Shown here: positions 44,929 through 58,138 of the stretch, piece by piece | Layout of the letters: each line of letters begins with the position of its first letter | Position numbering within the stretch: the first letter of the stretch is position 1 | Assembly (NCBI GenBank): GCA_964020085.1 | Contig: OZ026608.1 | Span: 20,983,812 to 21,047,811 of the forward strand | Source: Micromussa lordhowensis | Taxonomy: Eukaryota; Cnidaria; Anthozoa; Scleractinia; Lobophylliidae | Reading direction: 5' to 3' | Length of the DNA: 64,000 nt | Notes under the pieces: model-generated | Database searches by the model: none | Told to the model about the DNA's origin: nothing | Seen by the model: only the letters and a program-made list of their open reading frames with translations | Translations under genes and position numbers: made by a program

Positions 44929-47650
44929 ATGCTAGCTTTGATCGTCAGTATCATGTTTGGGTTGACTTTAGGTAAGGAATGCTTATGCGTATATGGAATA
45001 CGAGTGCTAGAGGAACCACACGCGGTTAGGAATATTATTGACTGATTTGATTTCTCCTCAGTCTGATAACCAGAAACCTTAAGAGAATGTAAACAGATTA
45101 CTTCAATGATCTACCGACGACGCCTCGTCTTGAAGACAATAGCTCAATTGTTCAAATTTGTCTTTGTTTGTAGGTGTGGCTACCCACATGTGAAATAGAA
45201 AAAGAGTTTAAGAACAATAGCAAGTTTAAGCATCAGAATAATAAGCATAAGTTAAATTAAACACTAACAGAAAATTAATAAGGTAGCAATATATTTTCCT
45301 CTTGCAGCAATTGAAGGTGGCTTCTCTGATTGGTCAGCGTGTTCTGAGTGCAGTGTGACGTGTGGCGGAGGAACACAGACATTTATAAGAACCTGTGTGC
45401 CATTGAACGGTGTGGAATGCAGTGAACTGGAACCAACTGTGAAGACAGAGTCATGCAACGACCAAGACTGCCGTGAGTTTTCATTACACCTTTCTTCTTG
45501 TTTTTTTTTTCCTAAAAGTTCTTGGGCCTAGCTGAGAAAAAAAATTGAAAAGCTGTGAGAGATCATACGTCAGTTATTACGCCATATCTCAGGGGAATGA
45601 CATCATAAGTTTAAAAACGTTATCCCAAGTTATGAAGAACCTGGAATAAACTATTCAAACAGAAATAAGCTGCGCCAAATGTAGTGGAACACCCTGTCAA
45701 AAGTATGTTTACCATCAACAAAATGACATTATGTTCAGGATTGTTCTCCGTTCATTTTTTTTATGATCCTCAATTGCTCTTTCGACCGAAGGAAACACAG
45801 ACACATATTACTTCCAATAAAGATGATTAATTTAGTTTAGGAGAAAATTTGTTCCAAACAAAACTCTTTGCTATAATTTAGATATATGATATCATCACAG
45901 CTAGTGCCATAGACATATAAATATCGAAATTCGTCTTTCTGGTAGACTTAAGACCCGGATACACGGTGCAACATTGTGCGCCAATATTGCACCGTGTATT
46001 CGGGCCTTTATAGCTAGTCCCTAAAATTTAATTCTAGTCCCACCCCTGAAAGAGCTGTATTGCTTTTATGAAAGGAAAAGCACACCGAACGTCTCGTATA
46101 TGTTTGCAGCAATTGACGGTGGTTACACTGATTGGTCGATTTCTGAGTGTTCCGTGACGTGTGGAGGAGGAACACAGACACTTACAAGAACCTGCACCAA
46201 TCCCCCGCCATCTAACGGTGGAAAGAATTGCAGTGGACTGGGGCCATCAGAACAGGAAATCTCGTGTAACGATCAACAATGCCGTAAGCTATATATTCTC
46301 AATGACGATTTTATTGCTTCCCTGGATTAGGTAAAATATAACAAGCGCTCTTTTACTCCATGTTCTACTCCTACTATTAAGATAAATACCATTGACACTT
46401 AAATAAAAATGTCTTCCATTCATTCATTCATTTCTCCCATTACAGCTATAAACGGAGGTTATTCTGATTGGTCGGAATGCACTGAATGCAGTGTGACGTG
46501 TGGAGGACGGGAACACAGATATTAACAAGAACCTGCACCAATCCCCCGCCGGCTAACGATGGACAGGACTGCAGTGGACTGGGGCCAGCGGTAAAGAAAG
46601 CCTCGTGCAACGAACAGGAGTGTCGTTAGTATTTCTACAGTTATAATTGAGTTCGAATTCACTAGCTGTTTTCCTTTTTTCTACAAGTGGTTTCAAATTT
46701 ATTGATGTACTTTATTAATTAGTTGATAGAAAAATAGATTAAGCCTAAGAATAAATCATAAAGTCTTTTTCCTCAACAACATGTTGGGACCAAAACGAAA
46801 TTTAAGAATGTTTGAAACGAAATAGGAAAATTTTGGGGAGTACTAAAGCGGAATTGTTTATTGTACGCTGACAGATGGACCTATCAGCGACGTGAAAACT
46901 TTCTCTTAGCTTACTATGAATATCAATCCAACTTGTATTAAACAATTTTTTTTCTGTCATCTTTGATCATACAGCACCTCCATGTAAAGCCGGACTTGAC
47001 ATTGCATTAGTTGTCGACAAGTCTAGCAGTATTAGCAAAAATAACCTGAAGAAAGCTGCCGAGTCCTTGAAGGACCTGGTAGAAAAATTCAACCCTGGAC
47101 CAAATGAAGATCACTTCGCGTTGATCACTTTTAGCAGGAAGGCCACTACGGCGTTCACCTTCGCCGATTCAGAGTACCACGACAAGGAAACCCTCAAGCA
47201 AGGAATAGCCAGCCGACTAGTTAAACCAGGAAGAGGAACCCGTACAGACCTCGCACTGAGGGCAGCGGATGAACTGTTTACCGAGGCTGGTGGAGACAGA
47301 GCAGACAAACCAGATCTCATGATTGTGCTTACGGATGGAAACCCCAATGGTCTCGGAAAGACGACTTTCGAAGAGTTGGCAAAGGAAATAGCCAAAAGTT
47401 TTGAGGTTAGTATCCCTAGATCATTGGCTGTTGATATGTGAAAGTCTGTTAATTCCCGGTAAGCGTACAAAACGTTCCTCCCGATAGTAAAGTTTGGACA
47501 TATTCAAACTTGTAAGATTTCATTCCAAAGCAGTTTGTCGTGAAAGTATAAAATCTCAAAACACTCTTAGTTTGCAACAACATGATGATTTTCATGTAGT
47601 TTCATGTTCTTCATCATCATCATTGTCGTCGTCGTTATCATCATCATCAC

Positions 47651-47698
<48 letters not shown>

Positions 47699-48370
47699 GT
47701 CGGTCGTACTGCATTTGTTCTCTTTTCACAGGCAAAGAAGGTTTACATAGTAGCAGTGGGGATTGGTAAACGAATAAATGAAGAGAATCTGCGGTTGATC
47801 GCAGGCGTTTTTGACGATGAAGAAGATACAGAGCGAGTGATTCAGGTGGAAAACTTTGATAAACTACACACGAAGATTGACGAAATCAAAGAATCTGCTT
47901 GTTCAGGTAAGCCTAACACTTTTCAACAGCATAGGTCCCCCATTTTCAGCTGATAACACGGGCTGTTTGAGTACCGTGATTGTGGAACGACGAAATACTG
48001 GGAAAGAAATGACTTCACCTTTCAATTACAGTCTCGCCATTCCATAGCCATGATTTTCTATAATTTAAGCTATTATTTTTGATATTCTTTTTTTAATGTT
48101 GAGTTACATGAAAGCTATATTTTATTTTCGTAAACGAAATGAGCCTTGCCTTGATGCAGGTCCCAAACAAAAGTAACGTTTAAAAAAGAGGTGCGCAATT
48201 CTAAATATCTTCGTTTTGTTCATAATGAGGAGAAATCATTTAAAACAAAAAAACATCTTTTCCAACGCAACGTTCCAACGTAACTCTGTTATGATAACTT
48301 TGAAGAGTGACTAATTATTCTAGTCTTAAACTGAATTGATGCAATTTTCTTATCTTTATTTACAGCTTAA
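44929..48370 (+). CDS. Secreted (TSP1)3-VWA protein, coadhesin-like, with frameshift in exon 4
   Basis: Exons: 44929-44971, 45308-45472, 46110-46283, 46446-46624, 46975-47405, 47732-47906, 48366-48370. [14 protein letters not shown] is a signal peptide. Exons 2-4 each encode one thrombospondin-1 repeat ([32 protein letters not shown] and a related third). Exon 5 is the VWA domain with metal-site motif DKSSS and LTDGNP; exon 6 completes it. The last exon supplies one codon part and the stop. Exon 4 is 2 bases too long: TGTGGAGGACGGGAACACAG against TGTGGAGGAGGAACACAG, giving TAA at 46523-46525. Without those 2 bases the total is 390 codons with stop. This is either a sequencing error, a recent null allele, or exon 4 is skipped, which keeps the phase. 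AATAAA at 48496. Confidence 0.8.
47605..47699. repeat. (ATC/ATT)n microsatellite
   Basis: TCATCATCATTG and ATTATTATT runs in the intron before exon 6 of the plus-strand VWA gene. Confidence 0.9.
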
Positions 48371-49974
48371 ACAAGCTTGGTATTTAACTGCTCCAGTCAG
48401 AAAATTGGCGAAAACTATTGGTAATTGAGGGCAGAGATTTAAAAAAATAATGGTTACATTTTTAAACACATTGTACCTTACTCTGTAATAGGTTAAATAA
48501 AATGTATTTTCATGTATTGTAAAATGCATGCTTAGTTATAATTGTAGGGACAAGATTAAGATGTGTTGATGTTTGCCCCAATTTCATCTGCAACGCACTG
48601 GACTACATTTGGTGAATCCAGGCTGTATATCACTTTTATTTTATGTAACAAAAGTCCAAAAGATAGTTCGTAAAGTTTAGTTTAATATTTGTTCTCAGTT
48701 TGTTATACAGCTGTTACTCATCAGAGCCCTTGTATTGCCTAGAGATCAATAAAAGACGGTTTGCGGTTGGTTAGGCTCACTTTAATTGCTCTGTTTGGTC
48801 AGGAAGTTCAGTTGTGCTTAATGCGCATGCGGGGGATCGTAACACCAAGCAAATATCTCGTTCCCAGAGCGAGAGGCCGCGATCTTCTAGGCCAGCTCCA
48901 AGAATTCGACACCACTGGGAAAAATCAGGACGCGAGCCGCCCGGCATTATTCACAGCGGCTACACATGCGCACAACAAACCGACTTTTTTGTCCAGGTAA
49001 CGAACTGCGCCTCTCTTACATCTATTTACAGTTCTTGTAACTCCCCCTTTTACAAGCTGCGGAAAATTTGTCAAGAAATTGTTTTCGCTGTTGCCCCTGC
49101 CCCTTTCCTGCTCACCTTCTCTCAGATCATCGTGCTCTTTTGCACCTGGGGCAACTCCCCACTTGTGGCCTGCTAACGTTTCGTCATCTCAGTGGTAGTC
49201 CGTGTCTTGAATATATTTACCCTGGTCAAACAGTGCTAATTCGTCTCAGCTTTCTTTCATCAAAGGACAGACAAATTGCGGGTGCATTTTTAAGATCAAA
49301 TAGTTAATTTTATTTTTTCACGTGATCCAATTTTTTTATTTTTTCACGTCTTTAATTTCAGTCCGAATAAAAAAAATAAATCCATGGAAACAAAGCATGT
49401 AAAGATCTCACGTGTGAAGAATTTGCCGCCAGAGCGTTAAAAAAGCGAGAACAAGAATTACCTTTTCCTTGACAGTGTTCAAGTGTTTAACATGTCTTCA
49501 GATTTGTGGGTCGTTTACTTAGCATTCACTTATGACTAATCAGTCTCGTCTACTAATTGTAGTCTGGTTAGTGAATGAAACTCTAGAGAGGAAATAAATA
49601 TGATTTGAATTCAGATACACACTTGTTGGTTTTAGTTTCTTTATTGTGCACTGAACAAGGTTACGCACAAATCACACGGAGAAACAAAACGAACTATTAT
49701 TAGATATATCGCCGATGTCTTCAAGACGAAAACTTGGAGCTATCTCAAGCCATGCTTGGTCCACAACAAGTTACCATAACATGTAGTTTTTTTCAAACAT
49801 TGCAGAACTCTAGCAGAAAGGGTTATAGGCGTCTGCGTAAAGTCACTGTCTAATTCTACTTTATTTTGACACAAGAAATTTAATCTACTTTCCAACTGTC
49901 ACAAGCATCAATGCGTGACTGCTTTTGTAAATGTCAGCGCTTTATCTCCTGAGTCACGCAAGTCACAAAGTCAT
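48371..49974. other. 3' UTR and spacer between convergent genes
   Basis: First part is the 3' UTR of the VWA gene (AATAAA at 48496). 48760-49310 has open frames on the plus strand without recognisable domains; I do not call them genes. The top part, to 49974, should be the 3' UTR of the epoxide hydrolase gene, with reverse-strand polyadenylation signals at 49860 and near 49639. Confidence 0.45.
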
Positions 49975-52900
49975 CTAATCTGGTTTCTTGAGTGATTCAC
50001 GCGGATGAACGTTTAAGAAATCACGAATGTGTTTATTCACAGTCTCATAGTCATCCACCTGTACCCAGTGATTCGCTCCCTCAACATATCTGTGGACAAA
50101 TTAAAAGGAATTCAATTAGGAAAATTCCCCTTAGTTTATGGCACACGTTTCATTAAATCAGTGTTAGGAATTTTGAGGGAGAAAATATCATCTGGTCAAA
50201 GACTAGGCTGCGGGTAGGCTCACGTGTGGGTGTGGAGAAGTGGCGCTTTGACCAGAACTCCTCAAAGCCGGATCGCTTCGCCCGCACGAGAAACTCAAAG
50301 GTGAGCCTGCTCACAACATAGTCAATGTTTTTTTTCCTTTGTTCTCATTAGCTGTCTGTTTATATAGAGAAGCAAGCCATTTCCTGACTTCAGCTACAAC
50401 AAGAATGTAATGACGAACAAGTGCCACTGTCACCTCCACTTCCCATCATTTGCCAATCTTGGTTAGCACTTCCATATGAATCAAATACTGATAAAAAACC
50501 TGGATTTTACTTTGAAATTCCTTCTTTGTTTGTTTATTTGTTGTAAAACGACAAATGAACTTCTTACTTGATCGTCAAGTCTTCCACATACTGTTCTGTT
50601 CCTATCAAGGTTTCTTTCAAAAGAAACAAATCTCCTGTTCCCTAAAAGAAAGAAAAAAAAAAAAATGGAGTCAAACTCTCTATCCCAGATGGATATCAAA
50701 CTTTAGAATCCACCACACTCTATTGGGGAATGTCTGAGTGATATTCCCCAATTTTTAAAACTGTGCTTGTTGCAAAAAAATATGTGAAGAATAATAAACA
50801 CAACAACCTCCATTTTGACGAGAAAATATGCACGTATATTTGTCCTTGGACACTATCTGTTCCTCAAAGCTCACAGTTTTCTTCAAGCTACGCTGGCCGG
50901 GGACAATTTGTTGTGTTCTTGGGCAAGACACTTCACTCTCACAGTGCCTCTCTCCACCCAGGTGTATAAATGGGTACCGGCGAATTTGATGCTGGGGGTA
51001 ACCCTGCGATGGACTAGCATCCCATCCAGGGGGGAGTAGAAATACTCCTAGTCGCTTCATGCTACTGAAACCGGGATAAGCTCCGGCCTGATGAGCCACT
51101 AGGCTCGTATGCAGACTTTACCTTTTACCTACGCTCTCGGAAAACTGTTCGCTTCTCGAAACAGATAATGTCCGCCAACAAATATCCGAGCATATTTTTG
51201 CACTAAATGGAGGCTATTGTTTATGTAATTTAGAATGGATGATGGGAGCATAACCTGGCCCCTCCATTTTTTAGTCAACTGTTGTAAAATTATCAAATTT
51301 GGTGGAATATCTAGCATCTCTCCTTCTTCAGTGATTGGGGCGGAATTAGGGTTAAGGTGGTGGCATGATTAGCTCATAGAAAAGCTATGCCATAAGCTGA
51401 GATGGGTTTGCAGATTTACCTTTTGTCTTAGGTTCTTTCATGTTTAATCATCAATAAAATCAAATAGGGAAAAAAAATCCATCTTTCCTGCAGTTCAGTG
51501 GGAACATCTGGACTAAAGATTCACTTCTGGTGTACTGGGTACAAAGTTTATGAACTTGGTCCGAGATGGAGTTGGATATATGGCACGGGATGGGTGTGGT
51601 CAGGGTGGTCCCAGACACAGTACCCCCGTCCTCTGAAGTTGCTGTTGACGGGTATCACTTACCCAAACCACAAGGGTGGGGGCCTTGATCTTTGTGCGAG
51701 TGTGACCTCGAGGCAAATCAGGTGACATTGCTCCCCTGTAGTAGTTTATGGGACCAGAACATCCAGACTGACTCAAAGCGTACTTGTACGCCTCCACATC
51801 TTCTTCAGTAAAGTTATTTGTTTTCTAAATAACAGGGTTAAAGACATTCCTAATAAAGTAAAACCATACACTTGGAAGTTCTGAACAGAATTTAGAGCTC
51901 ACAAAAGAGAGGTTAAATGGCTTATTGCAGGTTAGTGCTGTCATGAGTGGGTGGAAGTTGTTACAAAGATAATTTCCATAACAATCTTACCCCAAAACCT
52001 TTACTTATTAATTTGTAGTCACCCATCTCCAAAATGAACTCTGGCAGGCAAGGCAATTGAAAGAAAAACATGTACTACAAAAGAGAGAAAGAAGAAATAT
52101 ATTGAGTAGTACATAAAAAGTTACATTTATGCTAGCATACAACAAACAAGCACCCGAGTGCTTAAATATGATTTCCAGTCCGTACTGCACATTCTTGAGA
52201 GTTCGTGTGCAAATTTTGTTTTGCCTCATGTAAGACATCACAAAATATAAACATTTTGCAACTACTTACATGAAGTTTCAAAACAACCTCCACTATGGAT
52301 GCGAAGCGGTCAAAGCTTAATGCTTTGCTTTTTCTCATATTACTTGATGAAACCACTTTGCAGCTGTTGTAAAAAGAATTTGAAAGGCCTCAAAGATAAG
52401 GTATTTGGTCTGTAACGAATAACAACGATTTGCATTCCATTGATTGGGAACTTGTAATGTTTATAAACATTGGGGTGCCAAGACTGCGCAGTATGGACTG
52501 GCAATCACCTTTAAATTTACTGTGGACACAGTCAAATTGATTTCTGTAAATGATACAACAATCCAGCACACTGATCCAAAATATGAAGGCAGTCTTCACT
52601 GAGTAAAATTTTAACATGTGTAGTGCTATGCATTTCTTTTGTAAAGCTCTTTCTACTGGCTCTGTCTGAGGGTGGGTCTATGAAAGCTTCCATAAACTGT
52701 TCAGAGTTCACCTTGGCTGGTTAGCACTTGTTGCTAAATAAATTACTGTTAAAATCATCCCCCACCTCTCCTTGGGTATGTCATGTGGTTTCTAATAAAC
52801 TTGGATCACTTCTTTTTTATTCATTTAGGTCTGAGAAGCAATTTCTCCAAGCTTGTTGGTTTTGCTGCAATTGAATATTACTTGCTAACTGATTCTCTTA

Positions 52901-55900
52901 TCTTATCCAACACTTGCTGAGTTCCCTCAGCACATGTGCTACAGAGATGTCATCTTTTGAGGTCACACAATAAAAGGACATTGCACTGCCTAACCTAATG
53001 CAAAGCAGTGTTCCACGTTCATGCCGACTTGAGCAGTTTGCGCATAACACACAAGAGTTGAATTGGTCTGTTGAGAAACAGGGACATCACCAATAATAAA
53101 ATTCCTTCTTATCATTTATAATTACCCAGGACGCAAGAAACTGCTTTTTAGAAGACAGCACACACTTGTCAAAGCACCTGATTAAACAAAAATCATTAAA
53201 GTATTTAGTCTATTGTAGAACATTTGTACATAAAATTTAAATGTACAAGAACAGTAATAAAATATGGTAAACCAGAAACACAGCACCCAAGAAGTAGCTT
53301 CTTTTTAGCATTTATTTATACGTTTTTTGGTGTAAATTTAGGCATTTCCCAGACTTAAATTGTTACTAGTACAGAATGAGCATGGCTAGTGAGAATTGCA
53401 TTACAGGTTTTAATAACTCCAAAGTCAAAAATTGTGTACACTCTGTGCCAAGGACTTTGGATGAATTAATAAACCCTAAAATGTAAAATAAATGATATTA
53501 CTTACATACCTGTCACTTACAGCCTTCAAAGAGTTCAACATTATGCAAGGCATCTCCACAGAACAGATCAACCCCAGACCACTGAATGCTTGAATTTCCT
53601 CAACTCAATTATTAATACTACAGTGACTAATAGGGTACATATATGTGCTAGTTATGGGTCCCCAATTTACATGCCTATGAGAGGTGCTCCCAAGAAAAGT
53701 TTGTAATAAAAGACTGGTTGCAGTAAGTAAAAATATGTTGAAAGTAAGACTACAACGTGCACTTACTTTGGGTGTGGAATGTTGCATGCAATCAACTTGT
53801 CCACTAGCTCTGGATAAATGTGGGCAACATTCCTGAAATTAACAAGCAGATGTTAATAAGCAAGTATTAAGCAAGTATGCATGTGTGAGTACGAATAAAT
53901 ATTGTTGTTGTAATAATAGCGTGATGGAAGTTATGGTACTATCTAGAACTGCTGTTCCATTATTTAATATTTATGGCTATTTAAATCCTTCAAAATGTAT
54001 TTTATCAATGTATTTTTTCAAATATGATTTTTCTGTTTAGGAAACCAGACTAAACTAATGACCTGGGCCTTACATGTATGCATAACTTCATTTTCACCAA
54101 GTGAGTTATTAGCCAGCATTTCACATCGAAGCAATACATGTTACGACATCCATATTTCCTACCTTGGCATTGTGAACAAGACATTTTTTATTAATCTCGA
54201 GGTGTGGTGGCTACATGGCTAGGACCCTACAATCTGGTAAGAGCTGTCTGAGTTCTGAACCTAGCTGGGGTTATTGTGACACTTTACCTTCACAGTGCTT
54301 CTCTCTAACTGGGTACATATAAATTTAATGCCAGGTGAAACCATGCAATGAACTAGAATCCCATCCAGGGAGGAGTAGATTAAGGTACTCAATGGCTAAA
54401 GAAACCTTAGCAATACAAGACATGCAGCCCAACACAGGCTTTATCTTTAACAACTTCACTCTCTTGAATAATGAAAGAGCTTTATTTTATCTTTACATGA
54501 TAGTTTAAGTTCCAAACTTTTGTCAGCAAAGAGGATTATTTCTTTTTCACTAAATCCCTTACCATGCAACAGCACCTCCCCAGTCATGAGCCAGCAACAC
54601 ACAGGACCTGTACCCCAGAGCTTCTACCTGCATCACATACAATCAACAGATTACGTAATCAAGACCTGGCTACCTACCCCTTGTCACTAGTTTGCATTTC
54701 ATCATGTATCATTGACATCTGGAGAACAAATTCCAACATACCATTTCCTTGACATCATTTACCAAGTATGACAACTTGTACTGGTCTTGTCCCTTAGGGT
54801 GATCACTTTCTCCATACCCCCTATAAAAGAGCCATGAGCTCTCAGTTGATTATTTGGTGCTCAAAGTACTATGTTCTCAGTCAATGAAAATATTTCTAGT
54901 AAGGTGGCCATGTTATTCTCAAAGTTATTTGCGAAAGGTCTTATGATAAACGTCTTTGCTAAAATGCAAAATCTGCTCTGTCAAAGGTTACAATCCTTAC
55001 TGCCATTAATCATTTAGGAAACCTCTCAGGAAGAAGACGTGCACGTTAATGGTGCAGGTAAAGTGGCATTCCAAAAATATCCTCCTCCAACCCTCCCCTC
55101 TTTCCCCAACCTTAATGGGACCAATTCAAGTCTGAAATTTTTAAGATGGCAGGCATATTGCAGATTTCTGACTCTCTTCTCCTTTGATTGCAAGTGCAGA
55201 CCAGCACAGGTTTTGTTTGCAGAAAATCAAGCACAAAGTAAGTTGGAATGTCATTGAGTATGGTATTTGCACCCATTAGAAAATTTAACAAATGAAAAGT
55301 AACAAAGAAACACTGGCAATATGAATGTGCTTGCGAGTGACCACGGACAACATGGGCACGAGAAACAAAACCATCAACCAGAAGTCAATTTTTCATGATA
55401 GTTCCAGGTCTCTTTACAACTTTCCCCAAAGGATAACTATCTCCTTGATGCACGTAGAACAGACTCTCAAGGTAACCCAGTCTCATTTAATCAACACTTT
55501 CCTATAACAAAAGCTTCACATGTGTAAAATTAATAATGGTTACGAACAACAAGGCATCTACCTTTAATGAGAACAAGCCAATATTCCCAATGGTCTGAGC
55601 TTGATTTTCAGCAAACAAAACCTGCACTTACAATCAAAGGAGAAGAGAGTGGGAAATCTGCAATGTGTCCACTATCTTGGAAATTATAGGTAAACAAACT
55701 TGAATCTACCTCACTGATAGTTCTGGGATTTATTTTGTTTTTTCCTGTTGATTTTATAGGGGTTCAGTAGGGAGGATCAGTAGGGGGGTCAGTGTTTTGA
55801 CGAAACCTGGATATTTCGACCTTTCATATAAATTATTATTATTAAACAAATAAAGAAGCCTAAGCCGTGTATTACACTGTGATAAAACACATTGGGTATT

Positions 55901-56816
55901 TGAGAACACGAGGGAAATGTAGAAAACACGAGCCGCAGGCGAGTGTTTTCTACAATTCTTGAGTGTTCTCAAATGTCCAGAGTGTTTTATCACAGTGTAA
56001 TACACGGATTAGGCTTCTTCATTTGCTTTATAATATAGATTTTATGCGTGTAAAACAATAAAACACGCTTTTTCTTTGTTTTATACTCTGATAAAACATG
56101 GGTTTTCGACCAATCAGAGCGTGCGCAGGATCCTATCTATATTATAAATTATTATATATTATAATTCACAAAGGTTTGCCATCACTGTGAATTATTATAA
56201 GTAGCACAGAAAACATCGTTACCTCATATCCACAGCAACCACCCTGTAGTTATCACTGAAAGCCTTCAACTGATACCGCCAGGAATACCAAAACTACAGA
56301 GTGATAGGATGAATCCCATAGTTAATAACTATGATGATAAAACACAATTATACACCTCTAAGGTCCTCTAATGAGCAGACTTATATCCGAGTGCATACTA
56401 CTAATCTAAACACAAGGCTAAATGACAAATTACAATAAACACACCTCAGGGAATCCATGCAGGCACAGCATCAGCGGTTTGGTTGGATCGCCTTTAGCCA
56501 CATAATGGATTCGTAAATTTGAAGCTGTTCTTAGGAAGTTATGCTCTCCAAGCTCAGGGTCGAGAAGGCATGAAGGAGCTGCATAATTCAATCGAAAATT
56601 CAACAGCATTTAAGGCTTAAATAGGACACACACTGTCAAAATAATGTGAAATTTTCAAAACCTGCTTGAAATGTGCTTACGAGTTTCTCTTCTCTTGGCC
56701 CCCGGCGGAATTCCAAGGTTTCGAATGGTCTCCCATAAGAGTCGTAAACAGATTAGTAAACCATAAAATAAAGCAAGACTGTATACAAACAAACTTTGTA
56801 ACAGTTGCTTCGCCAT
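49975..56816 (-). CDS. EPHX4: Epoxide hydrolase 4-like, alpha/beta-hydrolase, 11 exons, 345 residues
   Basis: Minus-strand exons: 56816-56681, 56578-56445, 56293-56223, 54820-54742, 54627-54563, 53832-53767, 53177-53126, 52074-51991, 51824-51663, 50641-50568, 50089-49975. They sum to exactly 346 codons including stop; human EPHX4 has about 362 residues. Residues 5-28 form an N-terminal membrane anchor. HGFPEFWYSW (86-95) supplies the oxyanion region. The nucleophile is D155 in AHDWGG, the acid D287 in WGTGD, and the base H315 in GANHW. The cap-domain NYYR at 256-259 probably provides an epoxide-polarising tyrosine. All triad residues are present, so the enzyme is expected to hydrolyse epoxides to diols at the ER membrane, although substrates of EPHX4 are poorly known. 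It could equally be the EPHX3/4 ancestor. The small exon 7 is the least certain. Confidence 0.88.
50892..51125 (+). mobile_element. SINE, 5'-truncated
   Basis: Same family as 24582-24872 but starts at GCTGGCCGGGGACAATTTG, without the A and B boxes, and ends GGCTCGTATGCAGACTTTACC. It lies in intron 9 of the EPHX4-like gene. Confidence 0.85.
54198..54430 (+). mobile_element. SINE, old degenerate copy
   Basis: Follows the order of the SINE consensus with many changes (GAGGTGTGGTGGCTACATGG, AACTGGGTACATATAAATTT, CCCATCCAGGGAGGAGTAGA). It lies in intron 5 of the EPHX4-like gene. Confidence 0.7.
55847..56027. repeat. Palindromic MITE
   Basis: AAAGAAGCCTAAGCCGTGTA ... TACACGGATTAGGCTTCTT. Arms are about 85 bases and include the CACTGTGATAAAACAC/GTGTTTTATCACAGTG pairing. 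Flanking AT-rich ATAATATAGAT/ATCTATATTAT sequence to about 56160 may be part of a larger relative. Confidence 0.88.
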
Positions 56817-57927
56817 ACTGATATCGAATAAGCTTCAAACTTGACCTCCCCCAAAGAACATGCAAACCTAGGATATTGCGCAGGGACCAGGGCCAGTTTC
56901 AAATTTTAACCAATCGATAAACTGACACCTGCACCACGTGAAAGTTGACCACTTATGGACCTTGAAACATGGTTCAAAATAATATTATTATATGGCTGTG
57001 CCTCACAAGGACTGGGAAGTACCGAATTCACGAATTTGATTGGCTGAAATTGATATTGGAAGCGGTCTAGACCGGCATCTAGACAGCCCATCTAGACCGG
57101 TAAAAAAGTTGCGGTGAAAAAGTTGCAAACTGAAATGCAAAAATGTTGACTATTTTTTTCTAACAATATTTAATTACGAAAGTGCCAAAAAGAATAATAA
57201 TAGAATAATAATAGTTATTATCATAATAATAATAATTTATTTTTTTATCAGTTTAATATCCCGTCATTCAACTCGTACTCGCCCCAGTTTCCTGCGCAAT
57301 TTCGGAACGGCCTATGGACTCGCAGCACTTGCAAACATCTGCATGGTTGTAAGGTAGCCTGGGATCTTAAATCTGGGAATTAGGACTAACGCATCCAGTG
57401 CCCAGTGTCGAAAGTTACACTGACCCGCTCTCAAATTTCATGAAACTTTACCATACAGTTCCCAGACCGCGGAGGCATACATTTGAACTGAAAGAAATAA
57501 GCCGCCCGGTTACCGACATTGAGATCATGATGACAATTAATGTCACTTTGAGTTCACTACCGATTGTTTTCTGGGTTTTATTAACACTGCTGCTCTGAAG
57601 ATGCCCAGATTACAACTGTACTACCAGTTCGTATTTTACTCGCCTAATACTGTAAACCTCACGTACAGTATCAGTCTAGTTCTGGCCTTCTGTCACGCAA
57701 CGCAATGCTCACCAGACCCTCTCTCACTGGCGTTCCGTGACAGAGAGAGGGCCGGAACAGGTGGACTAGTATGGTAGCGTGTCACGCTCAGCTCGCTGAT
57801 TATATTTATCATTATTTTATTTTATTCATTAGAGCCTCTTTACAGACTGGTATGCTACATTTCCCTTGACAGGGCTCTTCCTGGCTGTAACTGCAAACAG
57901 AAAGGGGAGTAAAGAGGGTACCTCTGT
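56817..57927. promoter_or_regulatory. Upstream region of EPHX4-like gene
   Basis: Non-coding between the EPHX4-like start and the 3' side of the TFIIF gene. Contains an AATAATA-rich stretch (57185-57240). No core promoter element can be assigned with certainty, but the EPHX4 promoter must lie at its left end. Confidence 0.3.
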
Positions 57928-58138
57928 CACAGGGAGCCCTCGCATCCGTTTAGAATATGAATAAAAGATCAACCTACCTTTATCGCGCGTGTTTTGTGGC
58001 GGCCATTTTGAATTTTTAATGCACGCGCGGTCTGCTAGAATGAGAAATTCAAAATGGCCGCCACAAAACACAGAACACGCGCGATAGCCCGCGCGATTCT
58101 TTTATTCATATTCTAAACTGATGTGAGGGCTCCCTGTG
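57928..58138. repeat. Fold-back MITE with CACAGGGAG ends and 7-bp duplication
   Basis: CACAGGGAGCCCTCGCATC at the left pairs with GATGTGAGGGCTCCCTGTG at the right; the arms include AAAATGGCCGCCACAAAACA. CCTCTGT is repeated on both sides (57921-57927 and 58139-58145). Confidence 0.88.

Noticed and set aside
48761..49307. Overlapping plus-strand ORFs of 79-120 residues
   Set aside because: Three frames are open at once without recognisable domains; probably GC-richer non-coding or repeat DNA.
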